From positions 731,728 through 795,727 of the forward strand of contig CAXAMN010021001.1 of the NCBI GenBank assembly GCA_963970005.1: a stretch of 64,000 nucleotides of DNA, in the 5' to 3' direction. Both the position numbers and the translations under genes were made by a program. The notes beneath the pieces were generated by a model. The model saw only the letters and a list, made by a program, of their open reading frames with translations. It had not been told where the DNA came from and did not search any database. Position 1 is the first letter of the stretch; each line of letters starts with the position of its first letter. This document shows positions 45,155 through 54,765 of this stretch, in pieces. This stretch comes from Durusdinium trenchii. Lineage: Eukaryota > Sar > Dinophyceae > Suessiales > Symbiodiniaceae.

Positions 45155-45358
45155 TGGACTTGGGCTCCAGGGATCTATCAGGAGTTCCTAGAGATTTTCT
45201 CGGGGCAAGCTCGGACGGCGAGGTTGGCAGAGTGGAGTGGCTACAGGTCAAAAGCTGTAGACTATTTGTATTCCCAAAGTCTGGATATGCTCAAACCTTC
45301 TGGCTTTATGTTTCTTGTCTTGATTGTTCACGGAAGTCTGGACATTTTTGAGTTTCTG
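45155..45358 (+). CDS. Orphan gene exon, methyltransferase-like motif I
   Basis: Encodes YQEFLEIFSGQARTARLAEW, then SGYRSKAVDYLYSQSLDMLK. FLEIFSGxARxAxL followed by an acidic AVD about 20 residues later is the motif I/II layout of Rossmann-fold SAM-dependent methyltransferases, above all of the C5-DNA methyltransferase type (xDLFxGxG). The glycine loop here is SGQA, so SAM binding cannot be assumed. The exon end is uncertain (phase options near 45310-45358). It is followed by the LEQP exon. Confidence 0.65.
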
Positions 45359-45440
45359 TGAATAATGAAACTGGTATGTCTCCCTGCTGCTGCCCTTTTA
45401 TCTAAGTTTATGCATTGTCCTCATCCTCTTTGGCAATGAG

Positions 45441-45916
45441 GAGATGACATCGCTAGTTGCCACGGAGTGTTCATCGTTTATCCATATAAACTCAGGAACA
45501 TCAAAACGGTCACATGCGATGCCAGATGGTGATCCAGAGGTCCCATCAGTTTGGAGATCAAATGGGTTAGCTGCCCGAAGCTGTTTGCTTCTTCTATTGC
45601 TAACCTTGCTTGGCCAAACATTCCTGCTTGAACAGCCAGGCTCCAGCGTTTTGATGAAAACGAAAAGGATGCAATGGCTGTGTGAAGTGCTGGGTCAGTG
45701 TGGCATCTACATTTACAAGCAAGCTTTTTGGATGTCTTGCTTTGGACACCCAAACCCAAAGCGGACAGTTCTTTGGTCTAACAACTTGGCAGTCCGTGTT
45801 TTTACTACTCCAAAGGTGGCTGTGTCAAAGTGCAAGGATCCGCCCACTGCTGAACGATACGTTTCTTCCACTGGCAAAGTTGGTTACAAGGGGAGCAAGC
45901 ACTTGAAAGCCACAGA
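45441..45916 (+). CDS. Orphan gene exon, CSSF and LEQPGSS module
   Basis: Encodes VATECSSFIHINSGTSKRSH, a hydrophobic helix, then TFLLEQPGSSVLMKTKRMQW. IYKQAFWMSCFGHPNPKRTV and LWSNNLAVRVFTTPKVA follow. In C5-methyltransferase order, CSSF would sit where the PC motif is and LEQPxSS where the ENV/ENP motif is. The missing PC argues for a changed or lost activity. The end KHLKATE joins HYPMKF across a GC-AG intron (45917-45992), proved by phase. This block is the clearest match to the large dinoflagellate orphan family in my memory. Confidence 0.75.
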
Positions 45917-45992
45917 GCTACTAGATTGCAAATAGACAACTGCTATCTACAGTAGACATCTATAGTATTTTTTGGTGGAGCATCAAACTAAG

Positions 45993-46350
45993 GCACTACC
46001 CAATGAAGTTCGCAGCCAAAGTGGTGGAAACCCTTCCATCATTTGCTTATTTCGCCAGGGAACTGAAACCGGTTCCAGAGGCCAGACCTCCCCTGGTTTC
46101 AAAGCAACCCAGCCCTCTCACACTGAACCTTGCCTGGTTTTGAAGCGAACGCCGTGCAGGTGGGAGGCCTGTTGAACATGCGCTTCAAGGAGAAACCCTG
46201 GAAGTCAGGAGAGTGGCCTGAGGCGATGTTGCAGTCCACTATGCTGTATTTGCGTAGATCCAAGTATGTCAAGCTACCTTTGGAGTTCAAAGGGCTCATC
46301 CCCCGAAATGTGGAGGAGGCGACCCGGGTTCAGGGCTCCATGGATATGTA
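45993..46350 (+). CDS. Orphan gene exons after the methyltransferase-like core
   Basis: The first part reads HYPMKFAAKVVETLPSFAYF and PEARPPLVSKQPSPL. A second frame from about 46145 reads NMRFKEKPWKSGEWPEAMLQ and YLRRSKYVKLPLEFKGLIP. The frame change near 46128 means either a very short intron or an indel. Both parts are protein-like. They probably form the C-terminal end of the methyltransferase-like domain and a linker. Confidence 0.5.
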
Positions 46351-46620
46351 ATATCTTGAGGAGCTTCAATTCAATTTCCCAAATTCAGAGATTTGCAATT
46401 GAAAGTGGCCTGGACAGGTCATGGAGTGAAATTTGATGGAAAAAACAATAGCGGAAATACCCGGAGAAATGGCGGAAATCGGCGGAATTATAGCGGAAAT
46501 TGCCGGAATGGAATCTAGACCAAACTTGTGAGGTCTGAACACTGTTTTGTAGACATGCATTTGTGTCCACCTAGTGGCTCAAACTAAATGATTTCTCAAA
46601 GCTTCCTATCAAGCTCTTCT

Positions 46621-47020
46621 ACTTTGGGAGAGGGCCTGGATGTCATGTCCGGTCATGCTGATGAGCTGGTGGAATCCAACTTTGCGTTGGATTCTGAAGA
46701 GCAAGAACTTCGAGCTCGTTTGAAGGCTCCCGGACTGAATCACGCACAACTATAGAATACAAAACAGTCTTCAAGTGCAGGCTTTTGCAAAAAGTTTATT
46801 CAAGGATCTTGTGAGGGGCCAATTGTCCACTTTGGTCAGCGGAAGCCCCCTTTTCGTTGAGACTGTTGGGACCCACATGACCACCGATCAATCATTTCCA
46901 ATTGCAGGCCGTCGACCAGAAGCTCGACCAGCCCAGCTGCGCCTCAACGCAGCCACAGCCCTTGGCTCTGGCAGCCGATGGAAAGATGCCTCCAAAGGCC
47001 AGCATGGATGGGACATACAC
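46621..47020 (+). CDS. Orphan gene, two short exons
   Basis: The first (46621-46755) reads LGEGLDVMSGHADELVESNF and LDSEEQELRARLKAPG. The second, after acceptor AATTGCAG (46908), reads AVDQKLDQPSCASTQPQPLA and LAADGKMPPKASMDG. Hydrophilic linker sequence. Edges approximate. Confidence 0.4.
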
Positions 47021-47439
47021 GTTCCGTGCAATAAGGATCTTTATCACGCTCATGGTTCATGTATGAAGGCTCCAATGCCTATAAAACCGGTCATGCCCTG
47101 TAGGGTTTTCAGTGGTCCTTCCATTTGTGGATCAGTGGTGTTCACTTCCCTGTAACAAATCGGATCTCTCTAGTGTTTTATTGTAAACGATCTCATTGCA
47201 CTATGCTTCAGGAAGTTTCGGAATCGCATCCACCTGACCTCGCGCACCAGAAGACCTTGCAATACACGAACACTGAGGCTGGCTGGTGAGTTGGGAATTT
47301 GGTGTATATAAATCTCTGATGATGTCATTCTTGGGGTAGGTCTTGACAATTCCAGATACACCTCGCCTGGCACTAAGAAGCAATAGGTGACAAGACACGC
47401 ATGCCCAGACTTGTTTGGGATCCCCCTAGGCGGTGAAGA

Positions 47440-47912
47440 GTGGCCAGATCGCCAGCCCACCCATTCTTTCACACCTGCAGAGCGAGAGCCTGTTGAGAAG
47501 ACCAGTGACAATCCTGGAGAAGAGCTTGGTGCTCTTAGATCCCCTGCACAACTGTCGACAGAAGCTGCCCTCACTCCGGTAATGCCTAGGAAGTTGGAGC
47601 CAGACTTCATGCCACCACCTCTGGTGCCTGAAGTCAGTGCCGGGGCTTTGGATCGTAGGCTCCGTCGAGTCTTGCAACCGGATTCCAAAGGGCAACACAA
47701 GGTGTGCCAGGAGATCCGGCAGATGTGGGAGGAAGGCAAAAAGCAAAAGGTGTTCAAGATGTTTGCAGAATGCAACAACAATGACCCAACTCTGTTTACC
47801 AAGACGTATTCGATCAAGAAGGATCAACAAAGGGAGTTTGAACTTGGAGTGTTTTTCACATTCCAAACAGAAGAAGAACTGTCGGACAAACCGGAGAAAC
47901 TCTGTTGCAAAT
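47440..47912 (+). CDS. Orphan gene exon, RRLRRVL module
   Basis: After a Pro/Glu-rich lead, the frame reads ALDRRLRRVLQPDSKGQHKV, CQEIRQMWEEGKKQKVFKMF and AECNNNDPTLFTKTYSIKKD. It ends in FFTFQTEEEL. This RRLRRxx...QxW...xxxxFxxCxxDxxxFxK arrangement is one I associate with the same dinoflagellate orphan family. Helical, function unknown. It ends near TGCAAATAG 47914. Confidence 0.65.
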
Positions 47913-47954
47913 AGCCAATGTCTTTTTCATTGCCAAAATAAACTCATGTCTGTC

Positions 47955-48075
47955 TCGTTGGAAGTCCATGCTTGGGAACATCATGAGATTTGGGTCGCGC
48001 TGGTTGAGGAAAGAACGCAATAACATCATAGCCAGGGCAAAAGCGAATCCAAAGAAGTACATGAGGCATCCTCTC
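47955..48075 (+). CDS. Orphan gene exon, basic helix
   Basis: The frame reads SRWKSMLGNIMRFGSRWLRK and ERNNIIARAKANPKKYMRHP. It has no start codon and is open only as an exon. The basic, Arg/Lys-rich composition fits the block. It follows the RRLRRVL exon after a short intron. Confidence 0.5.
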
Positions 48076-48094
48076 TTGGTTTGACTTTTTTCAG

Positions 48095-48300
48095 CCAGTG
48101 TGGACATTTCTCAGCCAATGTGGCTTCCTGGATTCTGCACAGGTGGAATGCCCAGAAAGACGCCTGGACCTTCTATGTGGAGACTGAAGTGAAGGGGCAC
48201 AGCAAGCCCCTTGTCATGTGGATGTGCAGTGTGTGTTTGTGCATGCGTTTCAACGCCATCAAAAACCAAACCAACTCATGGTGCATGCAACCTGTAGACT
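48095..48300 (+). CDS. Orphan gene exon, aromatic segment
   Basis: Encodes ILHRWNAQKDAWTFYVETEV and KGHSKPLVMW, then a hydrophobic stretch. I recall a Y-W-V/E-x-E-x-KG pattern after the RRLRR module in relatives. Edges uncertain. Confidence 0.4.
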
Positions 48301-48429
48301 TCTTTAGCTAAGGGACCGTGTCACAGCATCATTTTCGGAGTCCCAAGAATTTGAGACTCAAGAGCAGGGAATAAACATGGACTTTAACATGGAGGATCCC
48401 CTAGGAGGCCTGGTATGCGTATGCACTGG

Positions 48430-48732
48430 GTTTCCTGCTATCTTGTCAACACGATATCCGTCGGATGGCGCCTTCCAAGCCAGCCAGGAGATCCAGGTGC
48501 CTCCACCGCGGCTGACGGAGAGCATCCACCACCAGAGTCAGTTGTGGAAACCCTCAAGCTTTTGAAGAGGCTAGGATACCCTGAATCCCAAGAGTCCTAC
48601 AAGTCAAATTCTTTGCTCAGCAAAATCAACACTGCCCTAACCAAACGGATGCACCTTTTGGAGTTGACAAAACAACAGTTGTTGCAGCCAGCGACGAAAG
48701 ATTCCAAGTTGACAGAGAAGAAGCTCGTTTAA
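48430..48732 (+). CDS. Orphan gene exon, coiled-coil-like
   Basis: Encodes SVVETLKLLKRLGYPESQES, then LLSKINTALTKRMHLLELTK and a Lys-rich end. Heptad-like hydrophobic spacing suggests a coiled coil. It continues by sense into the next exon (SELDDVSEK). Confidence 0.5.
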   Translation, partial: VSCYLVNTISVGWRLPSQPGDPGASTAADGEHPPPESVVETLKLLKRLGYPESQESYKSNSLLSKINTALTKRMHLLELTKQQLLQPATKDSKLTEKKLV

Positions 48733-48779
48733 TTGGTTGTTTTGGAACATGTTGAGCTGTCGAGTTGAACCTAGCATCA

Positions 48780-49090
48780 TGGAGCTTTCAATCCCAATCT
48801 TGCCCATTCTAAGGATTGTTGCAAAGCTGAACACATGTTACAGCGAGCTCGATGATGTGAGCGAGAAGATCTCTGAAGCGAACTCTGCAGGAATTGTGGA
48901 TGGCTTTTCTCCAGAGTCTGGGTCTCAGAGTCTGCAAAACACTGGGCAACCAATTCTTGTATCTAACTTTGAACCAGCAATCCAGATTTCTATTATTGTT
49001 TTGAAGATCTGTGGTGTGAGGAAGGAGGCTGAGATTAAGATATTGGCGGAGAGGGGCAGAACTGCGCGCCAGCCTTGGCTCTGCTTTTTG
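48780..49090 (+). CDS. Orphan gene exon, helical
   Basis: Encodes ILRIVAKLNTCYSELDDVSE, KISEANSAGIVDGFSPESGS. A weaker part (LKICGVRKEAEIKILAERGR) follows. The first part looks like the end of the coiled coil. The last part may include intron. Confidence 0.4.
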
Positions 49091-49329
49091 GTCAAAAACT
49101 GCCAGTGCCCTAATATAGACTATATTTTCTTAACCCCCTAAGGCTATTGGAGGCTTATCACCTGGAGCAGAGGTCCAGGACCGATGTTGACCTTGCATTC
49201 TGGGCAACCAAAGGAAATTTATGTTGAGGCTTGAGACTTGAGACCATCCAATTTGTTCCTTTTGAATCCTCTTTGTATTCCTCGATGTCCAAGTCAAAGT
49301 GATTGGGCCCAATATAATCTGAGCTGTGC

Positions 49330-49545
49330 TTGTGTGTGCGCAGGACAGTGATTCCGAAAGCACAGCCGGCTGCGAAGTCTCACCCAAGAGCACCCAATGC
49401 CAAGCAAGCAGCAAAAGCAGCTGCTAAGGCAGAGGCATCTGCTAAAGCTAAGGCAGAGGCTAAGGCAGAGCCTAAGGCTACTCCCAAGAAGAGCCCTGCA
49501 CCGAAAGAGGCTCCCAAAGGTGCCCCAAAGAGGCAGAAAAAGTAG
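49330..49545 (+). CDS. Orphan gene exon, second Lys/Ala/Glu repeat tract
   Basis: Encodes KQAAKAAAKAEASAKAKAEA and then TPKKSPAPKEAPKGAPKRQK. It is a second low-complexity basic tract, about 5.5 kb after the first. Encoded by GCTAAGGC-type repeats. It ends at TAG 49543-49545 unless spliced. Confidence 0.5.
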   Translation: MCVRRTVIPKAQPAAKSHPRAPNAKQAAKAAAKAEASAKAKAEAKAEPKATPKKSPAPKEAPKGAPKRQKK

Positions 49546-49549
49546 AAGC

Positions 49550-49800
49550 TGAAAGCAGCAAGTTTGGCGCTGCATTTTTTGACTTTGGATCTGCAACCGC
49601 GTTGGTGTGGCAGGAAAAGAGCATTTTTCTGCTTGTCACTAACTTGATGCAGGCCTTTTGCCACAAGTATCGGCAGCCCCAACTTTTCATTCGCACTCCC
49701 TCAATGAATCAGTTTGCACTGTCTGCCCAACACACATGCCAGGTGAAAGCTCATGCAAAAGAGAAACGTTGGAGCTGTTGGCTGATCAAATAGCTGATGG
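49550..49800 (+). CDS. Orphan gene exon candidate
   Basis: The frame reads FGAAFFDFGSATALVWQEKS and IFLLVTNLMQAFCHKYRQPQ. Partly protein-like. The middle may be intron. It lies between the K/A tract and the HGDKGR exon. Confidence 0.3.
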
Positions 49801-49919
49801 TGTCAGGAACTTGAGGGGTATCCAGTATACTTGAATCAAACGCTGTCAAACCACCAACTGGAAAGGTCTGTGCAGAGTTGTTTTTCATGTACACGGACCG
49901 CATGCAAAGGTGAAAAGAA

Positions 49920-50760
49920 AACATGGTCACATATTAGCCACGGCCCCACAGCTGGCCCAGGCCCCTGCTTGCCGACTGGGGTCCGTGGCCCGAGCAGCAG
50001 TGGCCGATGGTGCGTACGTTCAAAGCCTGCAGGATGCTAGCAAAGTCCATCCAGCTCACGGTGAAAGGGATGCCCACAGAATTTTTCAGAAGTATTGGCT
50101 ATCCTTGAGGGTTCCTATCTCAGATTTGATGGTGGGCCCCTTTGACGGTGGAGATCTGGTTTCAATACCCCATTACAAGGCAAGGCACTTGAAAGCGAGT
50201 CATGGTTGTTTGTTCTTTTTGTCAGGGGAAAGTCAAATTGAGTTCAGTAGCTCATCAACTGGTTTTGATCTTTCTCTTCCAGCCCAGCTGCCTGCCCATC
50301 AGGTTCAAGACATGGTCAAGTACTTGCTGCAGAAGCACCCAGAGAATTTGCTGGGTGGAGAATGTCTTGTGGAAGGCCCTCGCAGGTGCCAAGAGTTTTG
50401 GGATATGTTCGAGGCATACCAGCCGAACCATGCTGTCTACATACATCACAAAGACCATTCCCGAGTGATACCAGTTTGTGTCCATGGGGACAAAGGACGG
50501 ACTCTCAAAAAAAGTCCTGTTGCGTGCTACTCGTGGGAAGCTGTTTGGGGACTTCCAGCACATCTTCGCAATTCACCGGAAGAGGGTCACTTGAAAAAGC
50601 GGACCCATGACAAATATGATACAGGCCGGTTGGGACTGCTCTGCTGTGAACGCCCTGCCTGGGAAGAGACCGACGAGGCAGCAGCTGCATGCACCATCAA
50701 AAGAAGACGTCTTAGCGGCAATGCGGATGAGAAGATTCAAGCCCACAATTCTTTGGGAAC
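49920..50760 (+). CDS. Orphan gene exon, HGDKGRTLKKSP module
   Basis: A long open exon with VPISDLMVGPFDGGDLVSIP, then VQDMVKYLLQKHPENLLGGE. FWDMFEAYQPNHAVYIHH, VIPVCVHGDKGRTLKKSPVA and a basic KRRRLSG region follow. The YLLxxHPxxLLGG...FW...HGDxGRxxKK order matches my memory of a dinoflagellate-wide orphan module. HGD with nearby conserved basic residues might be catalytic, but no enzyme class is recognisable. It joins the next exon as HNSLG...FLFTAVP. Confidence 0.7.
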
Positions 50761-50879
50761 CCCAGACTATACATGTTTTGTCGTGTTTGGGGGTCACTTT
50801 TAGTCAGGATCTAGAACCAGCAAAGAGACAATGTTAATATATTTTTGGAATTAGAAATCTGCTGAGGACATTCTTTTTT

Positions 50880-51215
50880 GACCCACTTTTTGTTCACGGC
50901 CGTTCCCCATTCCGTCTACAGTGCTGATTCTACAGCTGTACTTGGTGGGGTCCTCAAGGAGATGGCCCAGAATCTTTGCAGTTTGTTTTGGGATGGAGTT
51001 GAAGTCAACTCCCAGCGATACCATGTAGCATTGGTCGGAGTGAAGGGGGATGCTGAATTTCATGTCGAGGCTGCTGAACTTCTTCGATCCTTTTATACAG
51101 TTGGCACAGTGAACAACTTATTGATGTGCCCTGAGTGCCACGCTGATGATAACTTTTCCGATGTTTCTGATCGCCCAGTTTGGCTTGGAAGCGCGTCTAC
51201 ACTGCACAATTGCAG
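50880..51215 (+). CDS. Orphan gene exon, GVKGD and CPEC module
   Basis: Encodes HFLFTAVPHSVYSADSTAVL, HVALVGVKGDAEFHVEAAEL and LMCPECHADDNFSDVSDRPV. GVKGDxxFHV followed by CPECHA and FxDVSxxPxW is a conserved run in this orphan family as I remember it. The CPEC may be half of a zinc site. The exon ends near 51200, where the sequence passes into an intron with an internal duplication. Confidence 0.7.
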
Positions 51216-51580
51216 GGTGTCCTTTATTGGTGTAGAGCGACCCCCAACCAATGGTTTCTGTGGGACATGTGATTTTCGATGTGCAGTCACCATGCAAATG
51301 ACCACTCGCGTTTTTGCTCAAGAAATGGTGCGTGACTGACGCACGGGGCTTTTGTTTTGTCGCTCACAGTTTCATCTTGAATCACTAAACAATTGTACGG
51401 GGCCTTTTTTTGGTGTAGGGGGACCCCCAACCAATGGTTTCATCTTGAAATCAGACTTTCTTTGGGGGGTCAGGTGATTGCAATCCATATGTCCTTTTTT
51501 GCCACCAAAGTATGGGTCATGGTCATGGGTCCAAAGTGTTCAACACCCCCAAGGCACATCACTGGTCGCGCGAGATTCTG
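51216..51580 (+). other. Orphan gene intron with internal duplication
   Basis: A 30-bp block (GGTGTAGxGxGACCCCCAACC...) occurs at 51229-51258 and 51412-51441 with two mismatches. TTTCATCTTGAA also occurs twice (51370 and 51438). Tandem duplication inside an intron. Confidence 0.6.
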
Positions 51581-52446
51581 AGGTGGGACAGTCAGTTCCC
51601 TGGGATCCGGCTTCTCCACCACCATTAGCTGTGGTTCCCTTTTCTGCTGATGGTGAGTACCCCGCCTTTCTCTACAAGAGGGACATGTTCCACATCATCA
51701 AGCATGGTGTTGGCAGAGAAGCATGTGCTTCGATTTTGCTGATGCTAGCCTACAACAGTTACTTTGACAGCCCTGGTGACTTGAGAAACTTGCCAGAGAG
51801 GCTGTCCCGTGGATTTCGACGGTTCAAACTCTGGTGTCAAACAGAAAATAAGACCACGTCCTTGAAGAATTTCACCCGAGCAAACCTCCACTATACTAAA
51901 GCAATCGCCTTTCCTTTTCTTGGAGGCAAAGGTGCTGATGTCACCTTGGTTCTCATGTTCTTGGACTTCTTTTTGGGCCTTTGTTTGTTGGAACCAAACG
52001 ATGGTGACCGGCAGTTGCTTTCGGCAATGCTACACCTGGTGCGCTCCACGTTGAGCTTCCTGGGGGTGATGCACTCGCATGATCTGTTTCTCCCATTGGG
52101 GTGTTGTGGTTTCATGTGGAAAGAAGGGCTGAAGGCCCTACGATCTTACAGTTTTTGCGCGAAGCTGGCTATGCAAAGTCAGCGCCGCCTGTTCTGTTTG
52201 AGGCCTAAGTTTCATTACTGGGCTCACACAGTGTTCGAGTTGAGAAACTCATATCACAACAACAATCCATGGACGCTGAACCCGGCTATTTTCAACTGCG
52301 AACAAAATGAGGACTTTATCGGAAGAATAGCTCGGATCAGCAGACATGTAAGCCCAAGGCTTCCTATCCAGAGAACTTTGCAGCGCTACGGTGTTGCGTT
52401 TGCTTCCCGGCTAAGGAAAATGTATAGAACGAACAGGAAGAAGTAA
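51581..52446 (+). CDS. Orphan gene terminal exon, FHIIKHGVGRE module
   Basis: Encodes QSVPWDPASPPPLAVVPFSA, FLYKRDMFHIIKHGVGREAC, PGDLRNLPERLSRGFRRFKL and LRPKFHYWAHTVFELRNSYH. NPAIFNCEQNEDFIGRIARI follows and the stop is TAA 52444-52446. KRDxFHxxKxGxGR, PKxHxWxHxxxxL and NPxxxxCExxEDxxG form a His/Asp/Glu-rich set reminiscent of a nuclease or transposase active site. That is inference only. This is the most conserved end of the family in my memory. Confidence 0.75.
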
Positions 52447-52737
52447 ACCGGTGTTAAAGCACTCTTCATGTAACTCAACAGGTTGAAATAAGTTACTCCA
52501 GAGAGACCTGTTGTTGCCACGCCCTTCCTGCCAATCTCTGAGTTCCAAGCGGTGACAGATAGCGCGAGGCTGGACGGCCACTGTTGAACCAAAAAATGGA
52601 TCAGCGAGAGTGGGTGGGGAGTGGGCCAGGAAAACACGATTACACTTTTTTACTTCCGATCACGTTTTTGCTTTGAAGATGACACTTTAGTCTTCCAAAT
52701 CAGCCGATGACAGAAAAAACGCAACGTTGGGTTTTCA
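52447..52737 (+). other. 3' flank of the orphan gene
   Basis: No gene seen. Contains GGAAAACACGATTAC (52627-), similar to CAAAACGATTACG near 40185 on the left side of the block. Confidence 0.4.
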
Positions 52738-52739
52738 AG

Positions 52740-52777
<38 letters not shown>

Positions 52778-53290
52778 CGTGTAGGAGTAGTAGCAGTAGT
52801 AGAAGTAGTAGTAGTCGTAGTCAGCTAAGCCTCTGCCTCTGCCACATCCTAGAGACAAAAGCTGCAGCCCCGTTGTTGTTTTTTTGGACCCCCCCCTCAA
52901 AGGATGTTGTTGTCTCTACCCCCGCTAGAAACACCATTTGCAGCCCCGTTGCTGTTTTTTGACCCCCCCTCCAGAACAACACCCCAAAAAACATCAAAAA
53001 AACAAGAAACAGACCAACCATGACTTGAGTACCACAACGACAAGAAGTCCAGCTACTAACATCTCTCCAAACCTTCGACCCTATCCCTGACAGTGTCCCT
53101 TTGAAATCCCTGACTTGCAACACGTGACAACTATGTTGGATTATGTTGGGCAGCTGTTTTTGTCTCTACCAACAACAGCAACAACAACAACACTAACAAC
53201 AGCAACAACAACAGCAACAACAACAACAACACACTAACAACAGCAACAACAGCAACAACAGCAACCACAACCACAACCACAACCACCATC
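52738..53290. repeat. Right border repeats: triplets and poly-C modules
   Basis: A GTA triplet array (52740-52820) is followed by two CTGCAGCCCCGTTG / TTGCAGCCCCGTTG modules, each ending in a C run (52860-52970). After those comes a CAA-rich tract (53165-53290). The same modules, in the same orientation but opposite order, occur at 39770-40135. Confidence 0.75.
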
Positions 53291-54587
53291 GCCCTACCAA
53301 CACCAGCACTACCACCAGCCCACCTCACTCATGCATCCAGGCAAATCGGCCAGACTCTACCGCATCCATCCCGCGATGAGTGAGTCCCTGTGGCCATTCG
53401 TGAGTCCCAGCGTCGCCCTGGCCGCGCACTGGTCGTTGGCGCTAGGGCCCTGGGCGACACTGAAGTCGTTGGGGGGGCCCTTCGCTCCATCTCCCCAGAC
53501 GAAACAGGCCGCGGGGAACCGCGTTCCAGACACCGTGACGTGGCGGGGCGGAGGCACGTTTCGTCTCACGAAATGAGACAATCCATGGCACTGGCATTAT
53601 TGACCTAACTCGAGGGGTGGTTGAAAAGAGGTCGGTGTAGGCATATATTCCAGTCCCATGGAGTGTTTGGATATCATGAATGAACATTTACCCTGGAATC
53701 CAAAAAGAATCAAACAAACTTTAGGTGATCCGAAAAAGGCATTTCCTGTACTTTGGTCGTGCGAAATATCGTCGAACAGTACTTCTAGGATATTGAAACG
53801 TGGACCCATCAAAGGTATTCTGGAACATGTGTCTATTAATAGTCTCTTTTTGACCCAAAGCAGGTACTTGTGATTGCTTGTTCCCAGCCTTTCGGACTGT
53901 TTGATTGTCCTGCGGACTCGCAGAAATCTATCTGCGAGTCCGCAAGACGGTTTTTGCTACGAAAGACTCAGGCAGTTGTTGGGGATTTTAGACCGCATCA
54001 CCCATATGAAGCACAGGACTCAGGAGTTGTTTCTTTTGATGTGATTTGGATTTTCAAGGTTATATGAGCTGAGATGAGAACATGCTTCCATGGTTGGCAG
54101 ACACCATCAGTCTTTGCTTTAAAGAAAATGCCATGGGACATTCATTCGGCCGGGTGGGACACTGGATTCGGTCACTGCATGTCACTGCACCTCACATCAC
54201 CGGCGCATTCGACAGTTGGGCCAAGTGTTCCATGTTCAACTGGCCTCAGTGTCATCTCAGTGGCATGTGCATTTTGTACTAAGAGATTACTAAACTATAC
54301 ATTTTATGCAATTGTACAAAAGCAACAGACTCGGTTCAAGGGTGGGTCATCCATCGTTTAGTATGTATTAAACATACATCCCCTTGATAGCAACAGGAGT
54401 CGGGTTTCTAGCTTCATGATGAATCAATTTATATATAGTTGTATAGATCATTCTAGATCACCCGGATGTTTCTTCCGTCCTGTTGCAGTTCTTAAAGAGA
54501 TCATCAACCCAACAAAAACCAGCATATGATGGACTTGTTGGGCGCCGAACTTGCACAGACGGTGTTCTTTTTCTTTCTGCCTGCCAG
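53291..54587 (+). other. Spacer with one weak exon and a perfect hairpin
   Basis: A GC-rich stretch at 53370-53560 could be an exon (SESLWPFVSPSVALAAHWSL) but has competing frames. TGCGGACTCGCAG and CTGCGAGTCCGCA (53911-53944) form a perfect 13-bp hairpin. Confidence 0.35.
53911..53944. repeat. Perfect 13-bp hairpin
   Basis: TGCGGACTCGCAG, loop AAATCTAT, CTGCGAGTCCGCA. No T-run follows, so it is not a simple terminator. Confidence 0.85.
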
Positions 54588-54765
54588 TTCAAGATCCGAG
54601 CAGCGCTCGGCTCCTTTCAGGTGCCGTTGGATTTCGGCATCGAGGTGAAGTACGATGACCTGATGCAGGATTTCATGGATCGTTTCCAAGAGAAGCGCAC
54701 AAATTATGACATTTGGGGCACCTGGATCCTGCTGAGTGCCCTGTATGCCCTGCCGCTGAGACTTG
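54588..54765 (+). CDS. Membrane protein exon 1 (PEX11-like gene?)
   Basis: Acceptor CTGCCAG, donor CTTG|GTAGCG, ending in phase 1. Encodes FKIRAALGSFQVPLDFGIEV, KYDDLMQDFMDRFQEKRTNY and the hydrophobic DIWGTWILLSALYALPLRL. The leftover G joins TG of the next exon to give Val, and the reading stays open, so the two exons belong together. No known family by this exon alone. Confidence 0.6.

Noticed and set aside
45441..45916. Active C5-cytosine DNA methyltransferase
   Set aside because: The catalytic Pro-Cys pair is not seen; CSSF stands at its place, so only a methyltransferase-like fold is proposed.
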